Positions 1 to 8,071 of a stretch of DNA of 49,046 bases are shown piece by piece (position 1 is the first letter of the stretch; each line of letters starts with the position of its first letter). Origin of the DNA: Heritagella_A intestinalis (GTDB lineage: Bacteria > Bacillota > Clostridia > Oscillospirales > Acutalibacteraceae); NCBI GenBank assembly GCA_904418995.1, contig CAJFQF010000016.1, positions 1 through 49,046 on the forward strand. The letters are read 5' to 3'. Under the pieces are notes generated by a model that searched no databases, was not told the origin of the DNA, and saw nothing but the letters and a program-made list of their open reading frames with translations. The position numbers were made by a program, and so were the translations under genes.

Positions 1-23
1 ACTTTAGACTTGTATGGAAACAA

Positions 24-67
24 GAAAAAACCGCATGAACACTGGGTTTTCAGCATTCATGCGGTTT
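24..67 (-). terminator. Intrinsic terminator of tRNA-Pro
   Basis: Inverted repeat: AACCGCATGAA (29-39) pairs with TTCATGCGGTT (56-66), about 16 nt in the loop. Read on the minus strand the stem is followed by a run of six T (25-30). It lies 7 nt past the CCA end of the tRNA, so it fits as its Rho-independent terminator. Confidence 0.85.
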
Positions 68-73
68 GTGTTG

Positions 74-149
74 TGGTCCGAGTGGCGAGACTTGAACTCA
101 CGGCCTCTTGACCCCCAGTCAAGCGCGCTACCAACTGCGCCACACCCGG
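74..149 (-). tRNA. tRNA-Pro, anticodon GGG
   Basis: 76-nt cloverleaf on the minus strand. Acceptor CCGGGTG (143-149) pairs with CACTCGG (78-84), with one G-U pair. D stem is GCGC/GCGC; the anticodon stem is CTTGA/TCAAG around loop CTGGGGG, giving GGG at 114-116; the T arm has loop TTCAAGT. CCA (74-76) is encoded. The gene has its own promoter and terminator. It reads CCC and CCU proline codons. Confidence 0.95.
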
Positions 150-171
150 ATTTGCATCAGCAACGTTTGCT

Positions 172-200
172 ATTATACAGCACGGAAAATGGAAAGTCAA
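172..200 (-). promoter_or_regulatory. Sigma-A promoter of tRNA-Pro
   Basis: On the minus strand TTGACT (195-200) and TATAAT (172-177) are separated by exactly 17 nt. The -10 box ends 22 nt before the mature tRNA 5' end. Near-consensus promoter. A-rich and T-rich tracts upstream (205-232) could act as an UP element (inference). Confidence 0.85.
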
Positions 201-246
201 GAGTTTTTTTCAAATTTTTTGTTTTTTTAAAATCGGCCTGCGCTCC

Positions 247-471
247 TTATTTGCCGAACATCGACTTTTGCCGGGAGGTGATTTTCTGCCGGCGCTGGCT
301 GGTCATTTCTTCGTTAATAGAGATTTCCCCTTCCTCCGAAATTTCCAGCACATCCCCCTCCCGGGCTTTTTTCGGCAATTCCTGGCGCTCAATGCCAAAG
401 AGCTTTCCGGTATCTAGCTCCTGGCAAATGGCGAAGTTTCCTTCAAAACGATCAATGCTCAATACTTTCAC
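247..471 (-). CDS. DUF3006 family small protein
   Basis: 74-residue acidic protein starting with GTG at 471 behind an AAGGCGG ribosome binding site. The N-terminal 55 residues (VLSIDRFEGNFAIC, then a central PKKAREGDVLEI stretch) match my recollection of DUF3006, a small beta-rich domain of unknown function. These genes are often found beside ComEC-like metallo-beta-lactamase proteins, which is the case here: it starts 18 nt after the hydrolase stop codon and is probably the last protein gene of the operon. The C-terminus is basic and glutamine-rich. No signal peptide or membrane segment. Function unknown; a link to the neighbouring secreted hydrolase is inferred from context only. Confidence 0.8.
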   Translation of the reverse strand: MKVLSIDRFEGNFAICQELDTGKLFGIERQELPKKAREGDVLEISEEGEISINEEMTSQRRQKITSRQKSMFGK

Positions 472-489
472 GGGGTTTCCCGCCTTTCT

Positions 490-1419
490 TTATTTTTCTG
501 TATAGAATTTGAGTCCTTCTTCTGTGATGGAAAGCACAATGCTCCCCTGGGTATCCGTGCGGTAGACCTCTATGCGGTTTTCCTGCAGGCGCTGAAGCAC
601 CTCTTCATTGGGCGGGCGGCCCGAGCCAGCCGAAATCACCGCATATTGAGGACGAGCCTGCTGCAGCAGCTGGGCACTGGTAGAAGTCTTGCTGCCGTGA
701 TGGCCAACCTTCAGCACATCACAGCCCACCTCTGCACCGGAATCCAGTATGTCCTCTTCCTCCGATTCTTCGGCATCGCCCATCAGCAGGACCGACCTCC
801 CCGCATAAGAAGCCTTCAGCACCAAAGAACCATTGTTGCTGTCGTCCGGCTGGCTAACCGGCCCCAACACTTCCAGGGTCATTGGGCCGAGGGACAGGGA
901 AACCCCCGCCCCAACTTGGCTAACGGGAATCTCCATCTCTTCCAGCGCGGCCCGGGTTAGCGAGTATTCCTCCGACGCCGGAATCAGGTTTTCCGGCACC
1001 TCCGGCTCCCAATACGCTTGGGGTGGAAATTCCCGGAGCACCTGGACAAATCCGCCCAGATGATCCTTGTCCGGGTGGGTGTTCACTGCCAACGTCAAAG
1101 TTTCCACGCCCATCCGGCGCAGATACCGGCAGATCTCCGTGCCGCAGTCCACTGTGCCGGCATCCACCAGAACCGTGACCTCCCCGCAGTGGAGAATGAT
1201 AGCGTCCGCACTGCCAACATCGAGAAAATGCACCGTAAAGCCATCGGACTTCGGGCCGCCCAGCCCCACTATCCGATACAGCGTGTGCCAGCCCGCCTGC
1301 AAAGGAGGAAGCAGCGCCGACAATAGGCAAAGCACAATCACCCCTGCCGGCAGCAAAAATCTCTTTATCTTCCCCTTCTGCCTTTTCCTTTTCGATTGTG
1401 CACGCGGCCTTTCTTCCAT
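490..1419 (-). CDS. ComEC-like metallo-beta-lactamase fold hydrolase, membrane anchored
   Basis: 309 residues. A basic N-terminus (1-20) is followed by one hydrophobic segment (21-42), so the enzyme is probably anchored with its catalytic domain outside the cell. The metallo-beta-lactamase fold shows HFLDVGSADA (64-73), the metal motif HPDKDH (115-120), a later GDAEE (214-218) and GHHGS (239-243). These match the soluble hydrolase domain of the DNA-uptake protein ComEC; the ComEC channel region is absent. Family members are annotated as MBL-fold nucleases or phosphodiesterases; the substrate here is unknown. The ATG at 1419 lies inside the upstream ygiQ-like gene (55-nt overlap), preceded by GGGGGAATGAAGG, so translation may be coupled. 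Confidence 0.88.
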   Translation of the reverse strand: MEERPRAQSKRKRQKGKIKRFLLPAGVIVLCLLSALLPPLQAGWHTLYRIVGLGGPKSDGFTVHFLDVGSADAIILHCGEVTVLVDAGTVDCGTEICRYLRRMGVETLTLAVNTHPDKDHLGGFVQVLREFPPQAYWEPEVPENLIPASEEYSLTRAALEEMEIPVSQVGAGVSLSLGPMTLEVLGPVSQPDDSNNGSLVLKASYAGRSVLLMGDAEESEEEDILDSGAEVGCDVLKVGHHGSKTSTSAQLLQQARPQYAVISAGSGRPPNEEVLQRLQENRIEVYRTDTQGSIVLSITEEGLKFYTEK

Positions 1420-3272
1420 CCTTCATTCCCCCTGGAACGGGTTTCGCTTTTTCGGCTTGCCTGCTGCCCTTTGCCTTCCCCGGGCAGAGGCTTCACCAGG
1501 CAGTCGGGGCCGTATCCAATCAGGTCGCTGCGGCCCGCCTCCCGCAAAGCCCGCACCACTACTGCGTGATTTTTCGGCTCGTAGTATTGGAGCAGTGCCC
1601 GCTGCATTCCCTTTTCCCGGTCCGTGCGGGGCACATAGACCTCTTTCAGGGTGTAGGGGTCCAGGCCGGTGTAGAACATACAGGTGGAGATGGTGCCAGG
1701 AGTGGGATAAAAGTCCTGCACCTGTTCCGGGTGGAGATGCTCCTTTTTCAGGAACAGGGACAGCTCTACCGCATCCCGCAGGGTGCTCCCCGGATGGGAG
1801 GACATGAGATAGGGCACCAAATACTGCTTTTTGCCAATGGACTTGGTAATCTCATAAAAGCGCTTTTGGAACTGGTAATAGGGCTCGATATGGGGCTTGC
1901 CCATGCAGTCCAGCACCGGGGCGGAGCAGTGCTCCGGGGCAATGCGGAGCTGCCCGCTGACGTGATGCTGCACCAGCTCCTTGAGGAAGGTCTCGTCCGG
2001 GTCCTGCAAAACATAGTCGTACCGCACCCCGGAGCGGATAAACACCTTTTTCACTCCGGGAAGGGCCCGCAGCCGCCGGAGAATGTGCAGGTATTCCCGG
2101 TGGTCCGCCTGAAGGGCCGGGCAGGGCTTGGGGGCCAGACACTTCTTCCCCTTGCACAGCCCCAGTTCCGCCTGCTTTTTGCAGGAGGGCAACCGGAAAT
2201 TGGCGGTGGGACCGCCTACATCGTGGATATAGCCCTTGAAGTTTGGCTTTTTGATGAGCTTTTCCGCTTCCCGGACAATGGATTCCTCGCTGCGGGTGGT
2301 GACAGCCCGGCCCTGGTGGAAGGCGATGGAGCAGAAATTACAGGCTCCAAAGCAGCCACGGTTGTGGGTAATGGAGAACTCCACCTCTTCAATGGCGGGC
2401 ACCCCGCCCATGGGCTCATACACCGGGTGGTAGGTACCCTCATAGGGCAGTTCATAGACCAAATCCAGCTCTTCCTGAGAGAGGGGGTAGGCCGGCGGAT
2501 TTTGTACCAGAATCACACCTCCGTGGCGCTGGATGACCTTTTTCCCCCGGACGGCATCCTGCTCGTCCTGCTGCTTCCGGCAGGAAACGGCGTATTCCCG
2601 CTTGGAGGCGCACACCTGCTCAAAGCTGGGGCAGTCCACCGCCGGGCCGGGCTGATATTCCCGGGTGGGAATGGCATAGCAGGTGCCCCGGATGTCCCGC
2701 AATCTCTCCACCGGCTCCCCGGCGTCCAGACGGCGGGCAATCTCCACCACCTGCTTCTCCCCCATGCCGAAAATCAGCAGATCCGCCTGGGAGTCCAGCA
2801 GAATGGAGGGCCGGATTTTATCCTCCCAGTAATCGTAGTGGGCGAAGCGCCGCAGGGAGGCTTCCAGCCCGCCGATAATCAGGGGCAAATCCGGATACAA
2901 TCGCCGAATAATGCGGCTGTAGACAATCACCGCCCGGTCCGGGCGCAGGCCAGCCTTTTTCCCTGGGGAATAGGCGTCCTCGCTCCGGCGCTTTCGGGCG
3001 GTGGTGTAGTGGGCCACCATGGAGTCGATGTTGCCGGAGTTCACCAGAAAGCCCAGCCGGGGCCGGCCAAATCGCTGGAAATCCCGGTCGTCCTTCCAGT
3101 TAGGCTGGGCCAGAATGGCCACTTTAAACCCGGCGTGTTCCAGCACCCGGGAGATAATGGCCGTGCCGAAGGTGTTGTGGTCCACATAGGCGTCCCCGGT
3201 GACCAGGACAAAATCCGCCTGCTCCCAGCCCCGGGCCCGCATATCCTCCATGGAAATCGGTAAAAATGCCAT
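1365..3272 (-). CDS. YgiQ family radical SAM protein (UPF0313)
   Basis: 635 residues, the usual size for this family. The N-terminal half is Rossmann-like (FVLVTGDAYVDHNTFG near residue 21; LIIGGLEASLRR near 131) and resembles cobalamin-type domains. The radical SAM core carries CFGACNFC, with cysteines 307, 311 and 314 placed to bind a 4Fe-4S cluster. Substrate and reaction are not known for this family. The last 40 residues are very basic (Lys/Arg/Gly) and overlap the downstream hydrolase start. Start ATG at 3272 sits behind AAAGGAACGAAGTT and 19 nt after the ftsK stop, so it belongs to the same operon. Confidence 0.92.
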   Translation of the reverse strand: MAFLPISMEDMRARGWEQADFVLVTGDAYVDHNTFGTAIISRVLEHAGFKVAILAQPNWKDDRDFQRFGRPRLGFLVNSGNIDSMVAHYTTARKRRSEDAYSPGKKAGLRPDRAVIVYSRIIRRLYPDLPLIIGGLEASLRRFAHYDYWEDKIRPSILLDSQADLLIFGMGEKQVVEIARRLDAGEPVERLRDIRGTCYAIPTREYQPGPAVDCPSFEQVCASKREYAVSCRKQQDEQDAVRGKKVIQRHGGVILVQNPPAYPLSQEELDLVYELPYEGTYHPVYEPMGGVPAIEEVEFSITHNRGCFGACNFCSIAFHQGRAVTTRSEESIVREAEKLIKKPNFKGYIHDVGGPTANFRLPSCKKQAELGLCKGKKCLAPKPCPALQADHREYLHILRRLRALPGVKKVFIRSGVRYDYVLQDPDETFLKELVQHHVSGQLRIAPEHCSAPVLDCMGKPHIEPYYQFQKRFYEITKSIGKKQYLVPYLMSSHPGSTLRDAVELSLFLKKEHLHPEQVQDFYPTPGTISTCMFYTGLDPYTLKEVYVPRTDREKGMQRALLQYYEPKNHAVVVRALREAGRSDLIGYGPDCLVKPLPGEGKGQQASRKSETRSRGNEGWKKGRVHNRKGKGRRGR

Positions 3273-3291
3273 AACTTCGTTCCTTTCTCTA

Positions 3292-5901
3292 TCAATCCGG
3301 CTGCTGGGCGCAGCGCTCCAACCACTGTTGGTAGGTCATCAGCACCTGCCGGGGCTTGGAGCCCTCGTGGGGGCCTACCACACCCAGCTGCTCCAGCTCG
3401 TCAATGAGCCGCCCGGCCCGGGCGTAGCCCAGGCGCAGACGCCTTTGCAGCAGGGAGGTGGACGCCTGGCCCGCCTCCACCACGCACTTAATGGCCTCGT
3501 TGAGCATGGGGTCCTGTTCGGCTTCCCCGCCGCCTTCCTCGTGGCCCCGCTCCTGCACCGCGTTCTTTTCGATTTCCTCCATGATTCTCCCGTCATACTC
3601 CATTTCCGCACGGGTATTCTTCACGAAGTTCACAATGGACTCAATCTCCCCGTCGCTGACAAAGCAGCCCTGGATGCGCACGGGCTTCTGGCAGCCCACC
3701 GGGGCAAAGAGCATATCGCCCTGGCCCAGGAGCTTTTCCGCGCCGCCGGTATCCAGAATCGTCCGGGAATCCACCGCCGAGGAAACGGCGAAGGCAATGC
3801 GGCTGGGGATATTGGCCTTAATCAGGCCCGTGACTACGTCCACCGAGGGGCGCTGGGTGGCCACCACCAGATGCATTCCAGCGGCACGGGCCATCTGGGC
3901 CAGCCGGCAAATGGAGTCCTCCACCTCGTTGGGAGCGGCCATCATCAAATCGGAGAGCTCGTCAATGATAATGACAATCTGGGGCATTTTGGGCATGGGC
4001 TGGCCGTCCTCTGTCTGGAAATTCCGGGACTCTGCCAGCTTATTATAGCCCGCCAAATCCCGGACGCTGCAATCCGCGAAGGTCTTGTACCGGCCCAGCA
4101 TCTCCGTCACGGCCCAGCCCAGAGCGCCGGCAGCCTTCCGGGGGTCGGTGACCACCGGAACCAGCAGGTGCGGGATGCCGTTGTAAATGCCCAGCTCCAC
4201 CACCTTGGGGTCGATCATCAGCAGGCGCACCTCTTCCGGGGTGGACTTGTACAGGAGGCTGATAATCAGGGAGTTAATGCACACGGACTTACCGGAACCG
4301 GTGGTACCGGCAATGAGGATATGGGGCATTTTGGCCAGGTCGGCACAGGCGGGCTGGCCGGCAATATCCCGGCCCAGGGCCACCGTAAGCCGGCTTTTGG
4401 AGGCCAAAAAGGCATTGGACTCTACCAAATCCCGCATCCGGACAACGCTCTTATGCTTATTGGGCACCTCAATGCCCACAGCAGCCTTGCCGGGAATGGG
4501 CGCTTCAATGCGCACCCCGGAGGCCGCCAGATTCATGGCGATGTCGTCGGAGAGGTTGGTAATCTTACTGATCTTCACTCCGGCCGCCGGCTGGAGCTCG
4601 TAGCGGGTAACAGCCGGGCCCCGGCAGATGTCCAGAATCTTGGTCTGCACGCCGAAGTTCTTCAGGGTCTGCACCAGGAGCTGGCCGTTATGCTGCTGCT
4701 CTTCCAGCTCCAAAGCGGCGTTGACCTGCCGGCTGGGCTCCAGCATGGACACCGGCGGGAACACATAGCCGCTCTCCTCCTGCCGCAAAGCAGGTTCCGG
4801 GCCTGACTGGCCCTTGGGGGCAGTCTCCGGCTGGGAAGGTGTGGGCTTGGATTCCGGCTGCTGGGACTTTTCCGGAGCAGCCGGCTTTCCAGATGCTTCC
4901 GGCGCAGGGGTTGCTCCTTTGGTGGGAGCCACTGGCCCTGTCTCCGAGGAAAGCTCTGGCTCTCCATCCACCTCCGGCTCTTCCTGGGCAAATGCCTGCA
5001 AGAGCCGCTCCCGTTTTTCGTTTGGCTGCTGAACTGGCTCCTCCTGCTGCCGGCGGGTTTCCTCTGCCCTGCCCTTTGTTTTGCGCTGGGGCGGGTCGTC
5101 AATATCAATGTCGATATCCACCATTCTCCGGGTCTGACGCTTTTCCTGGCGACGTTCCCGGGCCTGTCCCACATTATCCGCCACAGCTTTGGCGGGCTTG
5201 GCCATGGTGCGGAAAAGCTGAATCAGGGTGGTGCCGGTGAGAATCATAATGGCCACGAACAGCACCAGCAAAATGGCGATTTTGGAGCCGATTCCGCCAA
5301 AAATACTCACAAAAGGATAGCCCAAGAGCCCCCCGGACAGCCCGGAACCCCCGGACTCCATGCCGGAAAGATACAACTGCCCCAATACCGGGAAATAGCC
5401 CGGGTCCTTTTCCAGCTGAATATCGGAAAATATGTAGCTGGCGGAACAGGCCAGGATAATCACCGCCACCGAAAGAAGAATTTTCGTCCGCAGATGGCCC
5501 GTTGGTTTTTCCATGGACGTCATCACCGCCACATAAATCAGCAGGATGGGCCAAAGGATGGCCCAGGTGCCGAACATCCCTAACAGGAAATTGTGGAGCC
5601 AATTCCACACGCTTTCCCCGGGAATCACCACCATGCACCCCAGTAAAATGGCGCAGGCAAACAGGAGTACCGCGCGAATCTGATTGCGCTGGCGCTTTTG
5701 CTCCGCCAATTTCTGCTCCTGGGCCTTGGTGAGGCCTTTGGCGCTCTTGGCGGAGGCCTTTTTGCTGCCGGTCTTTGCCCGGGACTGGCTCCCGGTTTTG
5801 GTTCCGCCGGACCGGCTGCCGGTGGATTTTTTGCTCCGGCTTTGGGAGCCGGTAGTTTTCTTTGCTGCCAAATTGATCCCCCATCTCTCTATGTACGGCA
5901 C
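3292..5901 (-). CDS. ftsK: FtsK/SpoIIIE DNA translocase
   Basis: 869 residues. A basic Ser/Lys/Gly-rich tail (1-55) precedes four membrane segments (about 70-235). A Pro/Glu/Gln-rich linker follows, then the motor domain with Walker A AGTTGSGKS (about 530-538) and Walker B VIIIDELSDLM. It ends in a winged-helix gamma domain that reads directional DNA signals (SLLQRRLRLGYARAGRLI). This is a hexameric, septum-located pump that moves chromosomes at division and, in spore formers, into the forespore. Start is uncertain: GTG 5901 is used here, but TTG at 5871 (giving MAAKKTTGSQ) has GGGGGATC just upstream and may be the true start. It follows the TepA-like gene, as spoIIIE does in Bacillus. Confidence 0.95.
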   Translation of the reverse strand: MPYIERWGINLAAKKTTGSQSRSKKSTGSRSGGTKTGSQSRAKTGSKKASAKSAKGLTKAQEQKLAEQKRQRNQIRAVLLFACAILLGCMVVIPGESVWNWLHNFLLGMFGTWAILWPILLIYVAVMTSMEKPTGHLRTKILLSVAVIILACSASYIFSDIQLEKDPGYFPVLGQLYLSGMESGGSGLSGGLLGYPFVSIFGGIGSKIAILLVLFVAIMILTGTTLIQLFRTMAKPAKAVADNVGQARERRQEKRQTRRMVDIDIDIDDPPQRKTKGRAEETRRQQEEPVQQPNEKRERLLQAFAQEEPEVDGEPELSSETGPVAPTKGATPAPEASGKPAAPEKSQQPESKPTPSQPETAPKGQSGPEPALRQEESGYVFPPVSMLEPSRQVNAALELEEQQHNGQLLVQTLKNFGVQTKILDICRGPAVTRYELQPAAGVKISKITNLSDDIAMNLAASGVRIEAPIPGKAAVGIEVPNKHKSVVRMRDLVESNAFLASKSRLTVALGRDIAGQPACADLAKMPHILIAGTTGSGKSVCINSLIISLLYKSTPEEVRLLMIDPKVVELGIYNGIPHLLVPVVTDPRKAAGALGWAVTEMLGRYKTFADCSVRDLAGYNKLAESRNFQTEDGQPMPKMPQIVIIIDELSDLMMAAPNEVEDSICRLAQMARAAGMHLVVATQRPSVDVVTGLIKANIPSRIAFAVSSAVDSRTILDTGGAEKLLGQGDMLFAPVGCQKPVRIQGCFVSDGEIESIVNFVKNTRAEMEYDGRIMEEIEKNAVQERGHEEGGGEAEQDPMLNEAIKCVVEAGQASTSLLQRRLRLGYARAGRLIDELEQLGVVGPHEGSKPRQVLMTYQQWLERCAQQPD

Positions 5902-5971
5902 CCCCGCCTTCCCTGCGGAACGTGCCCCGGCATCCTTGCCGTATTGGCCGGCGGAGCCTCTGCCCCTCCGG

Positions 5972-6766
5972 CTATGCTTCCTTCTTCTTTTTGGTCCCCT
6001 TTTTCCCTGTGGGCTTCCGGGCGGGCCTTTTCCCCGTCTCTTCGATCATGCGGTACAGGGCGTCCAGAGCGTCGGAAAGGGAACCCACCTCATCAATGAG
6101 GCCGCAGTCCACTGCATCCGCCCCTTCCAGCACCGTGCCCACATCCATCACCAGCTCCTCGGTATTCATAAACAGGCGGGTGAACCGCTCCGGGGATATG
6201 TGGGAGTTGTGGGTGACGAACCGGGTAATCCGGTCCTGCATCCGCTGGAAATAATCCAATGTTTGGGGCACTCCCAGCATCAGGCCGTTCATCCGCACCG
6301 GATGGATGGTCATGGTGGCGGAAGGCGCGATAAAGGACTTTTTCGCCGCTACCGCCAGGGGCACCCCAATGGAGTGGCCACCCCCCAGCACCAGGGACAC
6401 CGTGGGCTTTTTCATCCCCGCCACCAGCTCCGCCAAAGCTAAGCCCGCCTCCACATCGCCCCCCACGGTGTTCAGGAGCATGAGCAGGCCCTCGATTTTT
6501 GGCTCCTCCTCAATGGCTACCAGCTGGGGGATGAGATGCTCGTATTTGGTGGTCTTGTTCTGGGAGGGCAGCACGGTGTGGCCCTCAATCTGCCCGATAA
6601 TAGTCAGGCAGTGGATCATATGGCCGCCCCCGGCGGTAATTACCGAACCGGTTTCCGCCAGCATATCCCGCTGGCGCTCTCCGGATGGCTCTTCGGCCAA
6701 GGAAGGCTCCGGCCCTTCTGCATCCAACCAGAGCCGGTTTTTGCTGCTTTGTTCCTGGGAATTCAT
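5972..6766 (-). CDS. ClpP-like serine protease, TepA/YmfB type
   Basis: 264 residues. A ClpP/crotonase fold runs from about 45 to 235. It has LLMLLNTVGGDVEAG, then GGGHSIG, where the Ser should be the nucleophile, and MTIHPVRM, where the His should be the base. Compared with ClpP it has a longer N-terminus and a lysine-rich C-terminal tail. Bacillus TepA (YmfB), encoded just upstream of spoIIIE, has this form and gene order; it has been linked to protein translocation and to degradation of spore proteins. Start ATG 6766 is behind AGGAGGTGTCTGTGCA. First gene of the operon, with its own promoter. Specific substrates cannot be read from sequence. Confidence 0.88.
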   Translation of the reverse strand: MNSQEQSSKNRLWLDAEGPEPSLAEEPSGERQRDMLAETGSVITAGGGHMIHCLTIIGQIEGHTVLPSQNKTTKYEHLIPQLVAIEEEPKIEGLLMLLNTVGGDVEAGLALAELVAGMKKPTVSLVLGGGHSIGVPLAVAAKKSFIAPSATMTIHPVRMNGLMLGVPQTLDYFQRMQDRITRFVTHNSHISPERFTRLFMNTEELVMDVGTVLEGADAVDCGLIDEVGSLSDALDALYRMIEETGKRPARKPTGKKGTKKKKEA

Positions 6767-6831
6767 TGCACAGACACCTCCTGGAACATAGTGTGCCGGA
6801 AAATGCCCGCTTCATGCGCCCTATCCTGCTC

Positions 6832-6860
6832 AGTATATCATTTTTTACACATGGGGGCAA
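6832..6860 (-). promoter_or_regulatory. Sigma-A promoter of the tepA-ftsK operon
   Basis: On the minus strand TTGCCC (855-860 of the 6 kb block, i.e. 6855-6860), a 17-nt spacer and TATACT (6832-6837). It lies about 65 nt upstream of the protease start. It is back to back with the promoter of the AEC transporter gene, with only 15 nt between the two -35 boxes. Confidence 0.75.
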
Positions 6861-6875
6861 GCCAGAGGGCCGCCA

Positions 6876-6904
6876 TTGCAGCTTTGAGGCTTCTGTGCTA
6901 TAGT
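6876..6904 (+). promoter_or_regulatory. Sigma-A promoter of the AEC transporter gene
   Basis: TTGCAG (6876-6881), 17-nt spacer, TATAGT (6899-6904), 35 nt before the ATG. It diverges from the protease promoter. Confidence 0.75.
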
Positions 6905-6939
6905 GGAAGAAAATCCAATCCCGAAAAGAGGCTTTCTCT

Positions 6940-7875
6940 ATGGAAAACCTGCTGATTTCCTTTAATGTGGTAGCGCCCCTGTTCCTGCTGTTGGCAGTGG
7001 GAATCCTGCTGCGGAAGCTGGGGATGATCTCCCCACAAACCGAAAGCCAGATGAACAACCTGGTATTCCGGTGCTTCCTGCCCCTTCTGCTTTTCCATAA
7101 TATTATCTCTTCAGAGCCCGGCAGTTTTCAGCCCACGCTGCTGATTTTTTGCGTGGCGGCGGTGTTGGCGATGTATGCCCTGAGCTTCTGCATCACTTTG
7201 CCCCTGGAAAAGGAAAACTCCCGCCGGGGCGTACTGATTCAGGCCATGTTCCGGAGCAACTTTGTCCTCTTCGGCCTGCCGGTGACCGTTTCCCTCTTCG
7301 GCCAGGAGGCCGCCGGCACTGCCTCCCTGATGATTGCCGTGGTAGTGCCCCTGTTCAATATGCTTTCCGTCACCGCACTGGAAATTTTCCGGGGCGGCGC
7401 CATCCGGCCGGGAAAAATCCTCCGGGGCATCTTTACCAACCCCCTGATTCTGGCTTCCCTGCTGGGGCTTGCCTTCCTGTTTTTAGGGCTGCGGCTCCCC
7501 GCCTTCCTGGAAAGCGCCGTTTCTGATTTGGCCGGGGTGGCCACGCCTTTGGCCTTTGTGGTGCTGGGAGCCTCCTTCCGGTTCTCCGATATGCGCAACT
7601 ATCCGCGCCAACTGTTTCTGGGGCTTTCCGTGCGGCTGATAATCTTTCCGGCCCTCTTTCTGCCCATTGCCGCCGCTTTGGGATTCCGCGGCCCGGAAAT
7701 GGCCGCGGCCCTGGCTATGCTGGCCTCCCCTACGGCGGTGTCTTCCTTTACCATGGCCCGTCAAATGGGCGGTGACAGCTCTCTGGCAGGGCAGCTGGTG
7801 ATCTTCGGCACCCTGCTTTCCCTGTTTACGGTGTTCCTCTGGATCTTCGGCCTGAAACAGCTGGCCCTGCTGTAA
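6940..7875 (+). CDS. AEC family transporter (auxin efflux carrier superfamily)
   Basis: 311 residues, mostly hydrophobic, with about ten membrane segments in two similar halves. The N-terminus (FNVVAPLFLLLAVGILLRKLGM), the central RSNFVLFGLPV and the C-terminal SPTAVSSFTMARQMGGD are characteristic of the family. Bacterial AEC proteins export or exchange small organic acids such as malate or malonate; the substrate here cannot be told. Start ATG 6940 behind GAGGCTTTCTCT. Monocistronic as far as I can see; no hairpin with a T-run follows its stop before the icd promoter at 7942. Confidence 0.9.
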   Translation: MENLLISFNVVAPLFLLLAVGILLRKLGMISPQTESQMNNLVFRCFLPLLLFHNIISSEPGSFQPTLLIFCVAAVLAMYALSFCITLPLEKENSRRGVLIQAMFRSNFVLFGLPVTVSLFGQEAAGTASLMIAVVVPLFNMLSVTALEIFRGGAIRPGKILRGIFTNPLILASLLGLAFLFLGLRLPAFLESAVSDLAGVATPLAFVVLGASFRFSDMRNYPRQLFLGLSVRLIIFPALFLPIAAALGFRGPEMAAALAMLASPTAVSSFTMARQMGGDSSLAGQLVIFGTLLSLFTVFLWIFGLKQLALL

Positions 7876-7941
7876 CGGGAAATTCTGCTTGGTTTTGGGA
7901 AAAACAGCGAAACAAAAATACCCACGAACCCGGGGATAACA

Positions 7942-7970
7942 TTGACAACCGGGTCAAAATACGTCATAAT
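7942..7970 (+). promoter_or_regulatory. Sigma-A promoter of icd
   Basis: TTGACA (7942-7947), 17-nt spacer, CATAAT (7965-7970), about 100 nt before the icd start. The -35 box is the left arm of a short inverted repeat, TTGAC-AACCGG-GTCAA (7942-7957), which could be a repressor site (inference). Confidence 0.75.
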
Positions 7971-8071
7971 AAACAAGAAGGCTTTCGTCTTTTTTTATAT
8001 TTCTGATGCCGTTGTTCCAGAGGTCCTGGGGCATTGCACAGGAAACCAAAATATGTTAGGAGGTTTTTCCC

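Noticed and set aside
14..505. 163-codon plus-strand frame
   Set aside because: Passes through the tRNA-Pro gene and its terminator and is antisense to the DUF3006 gene.
1398..4806. Long plus-strand frames (621 and 535 codons)
   Set aside because: Antisense to the ygiQ-like and ftsK genes, whose domains are complete; no independent evidence.
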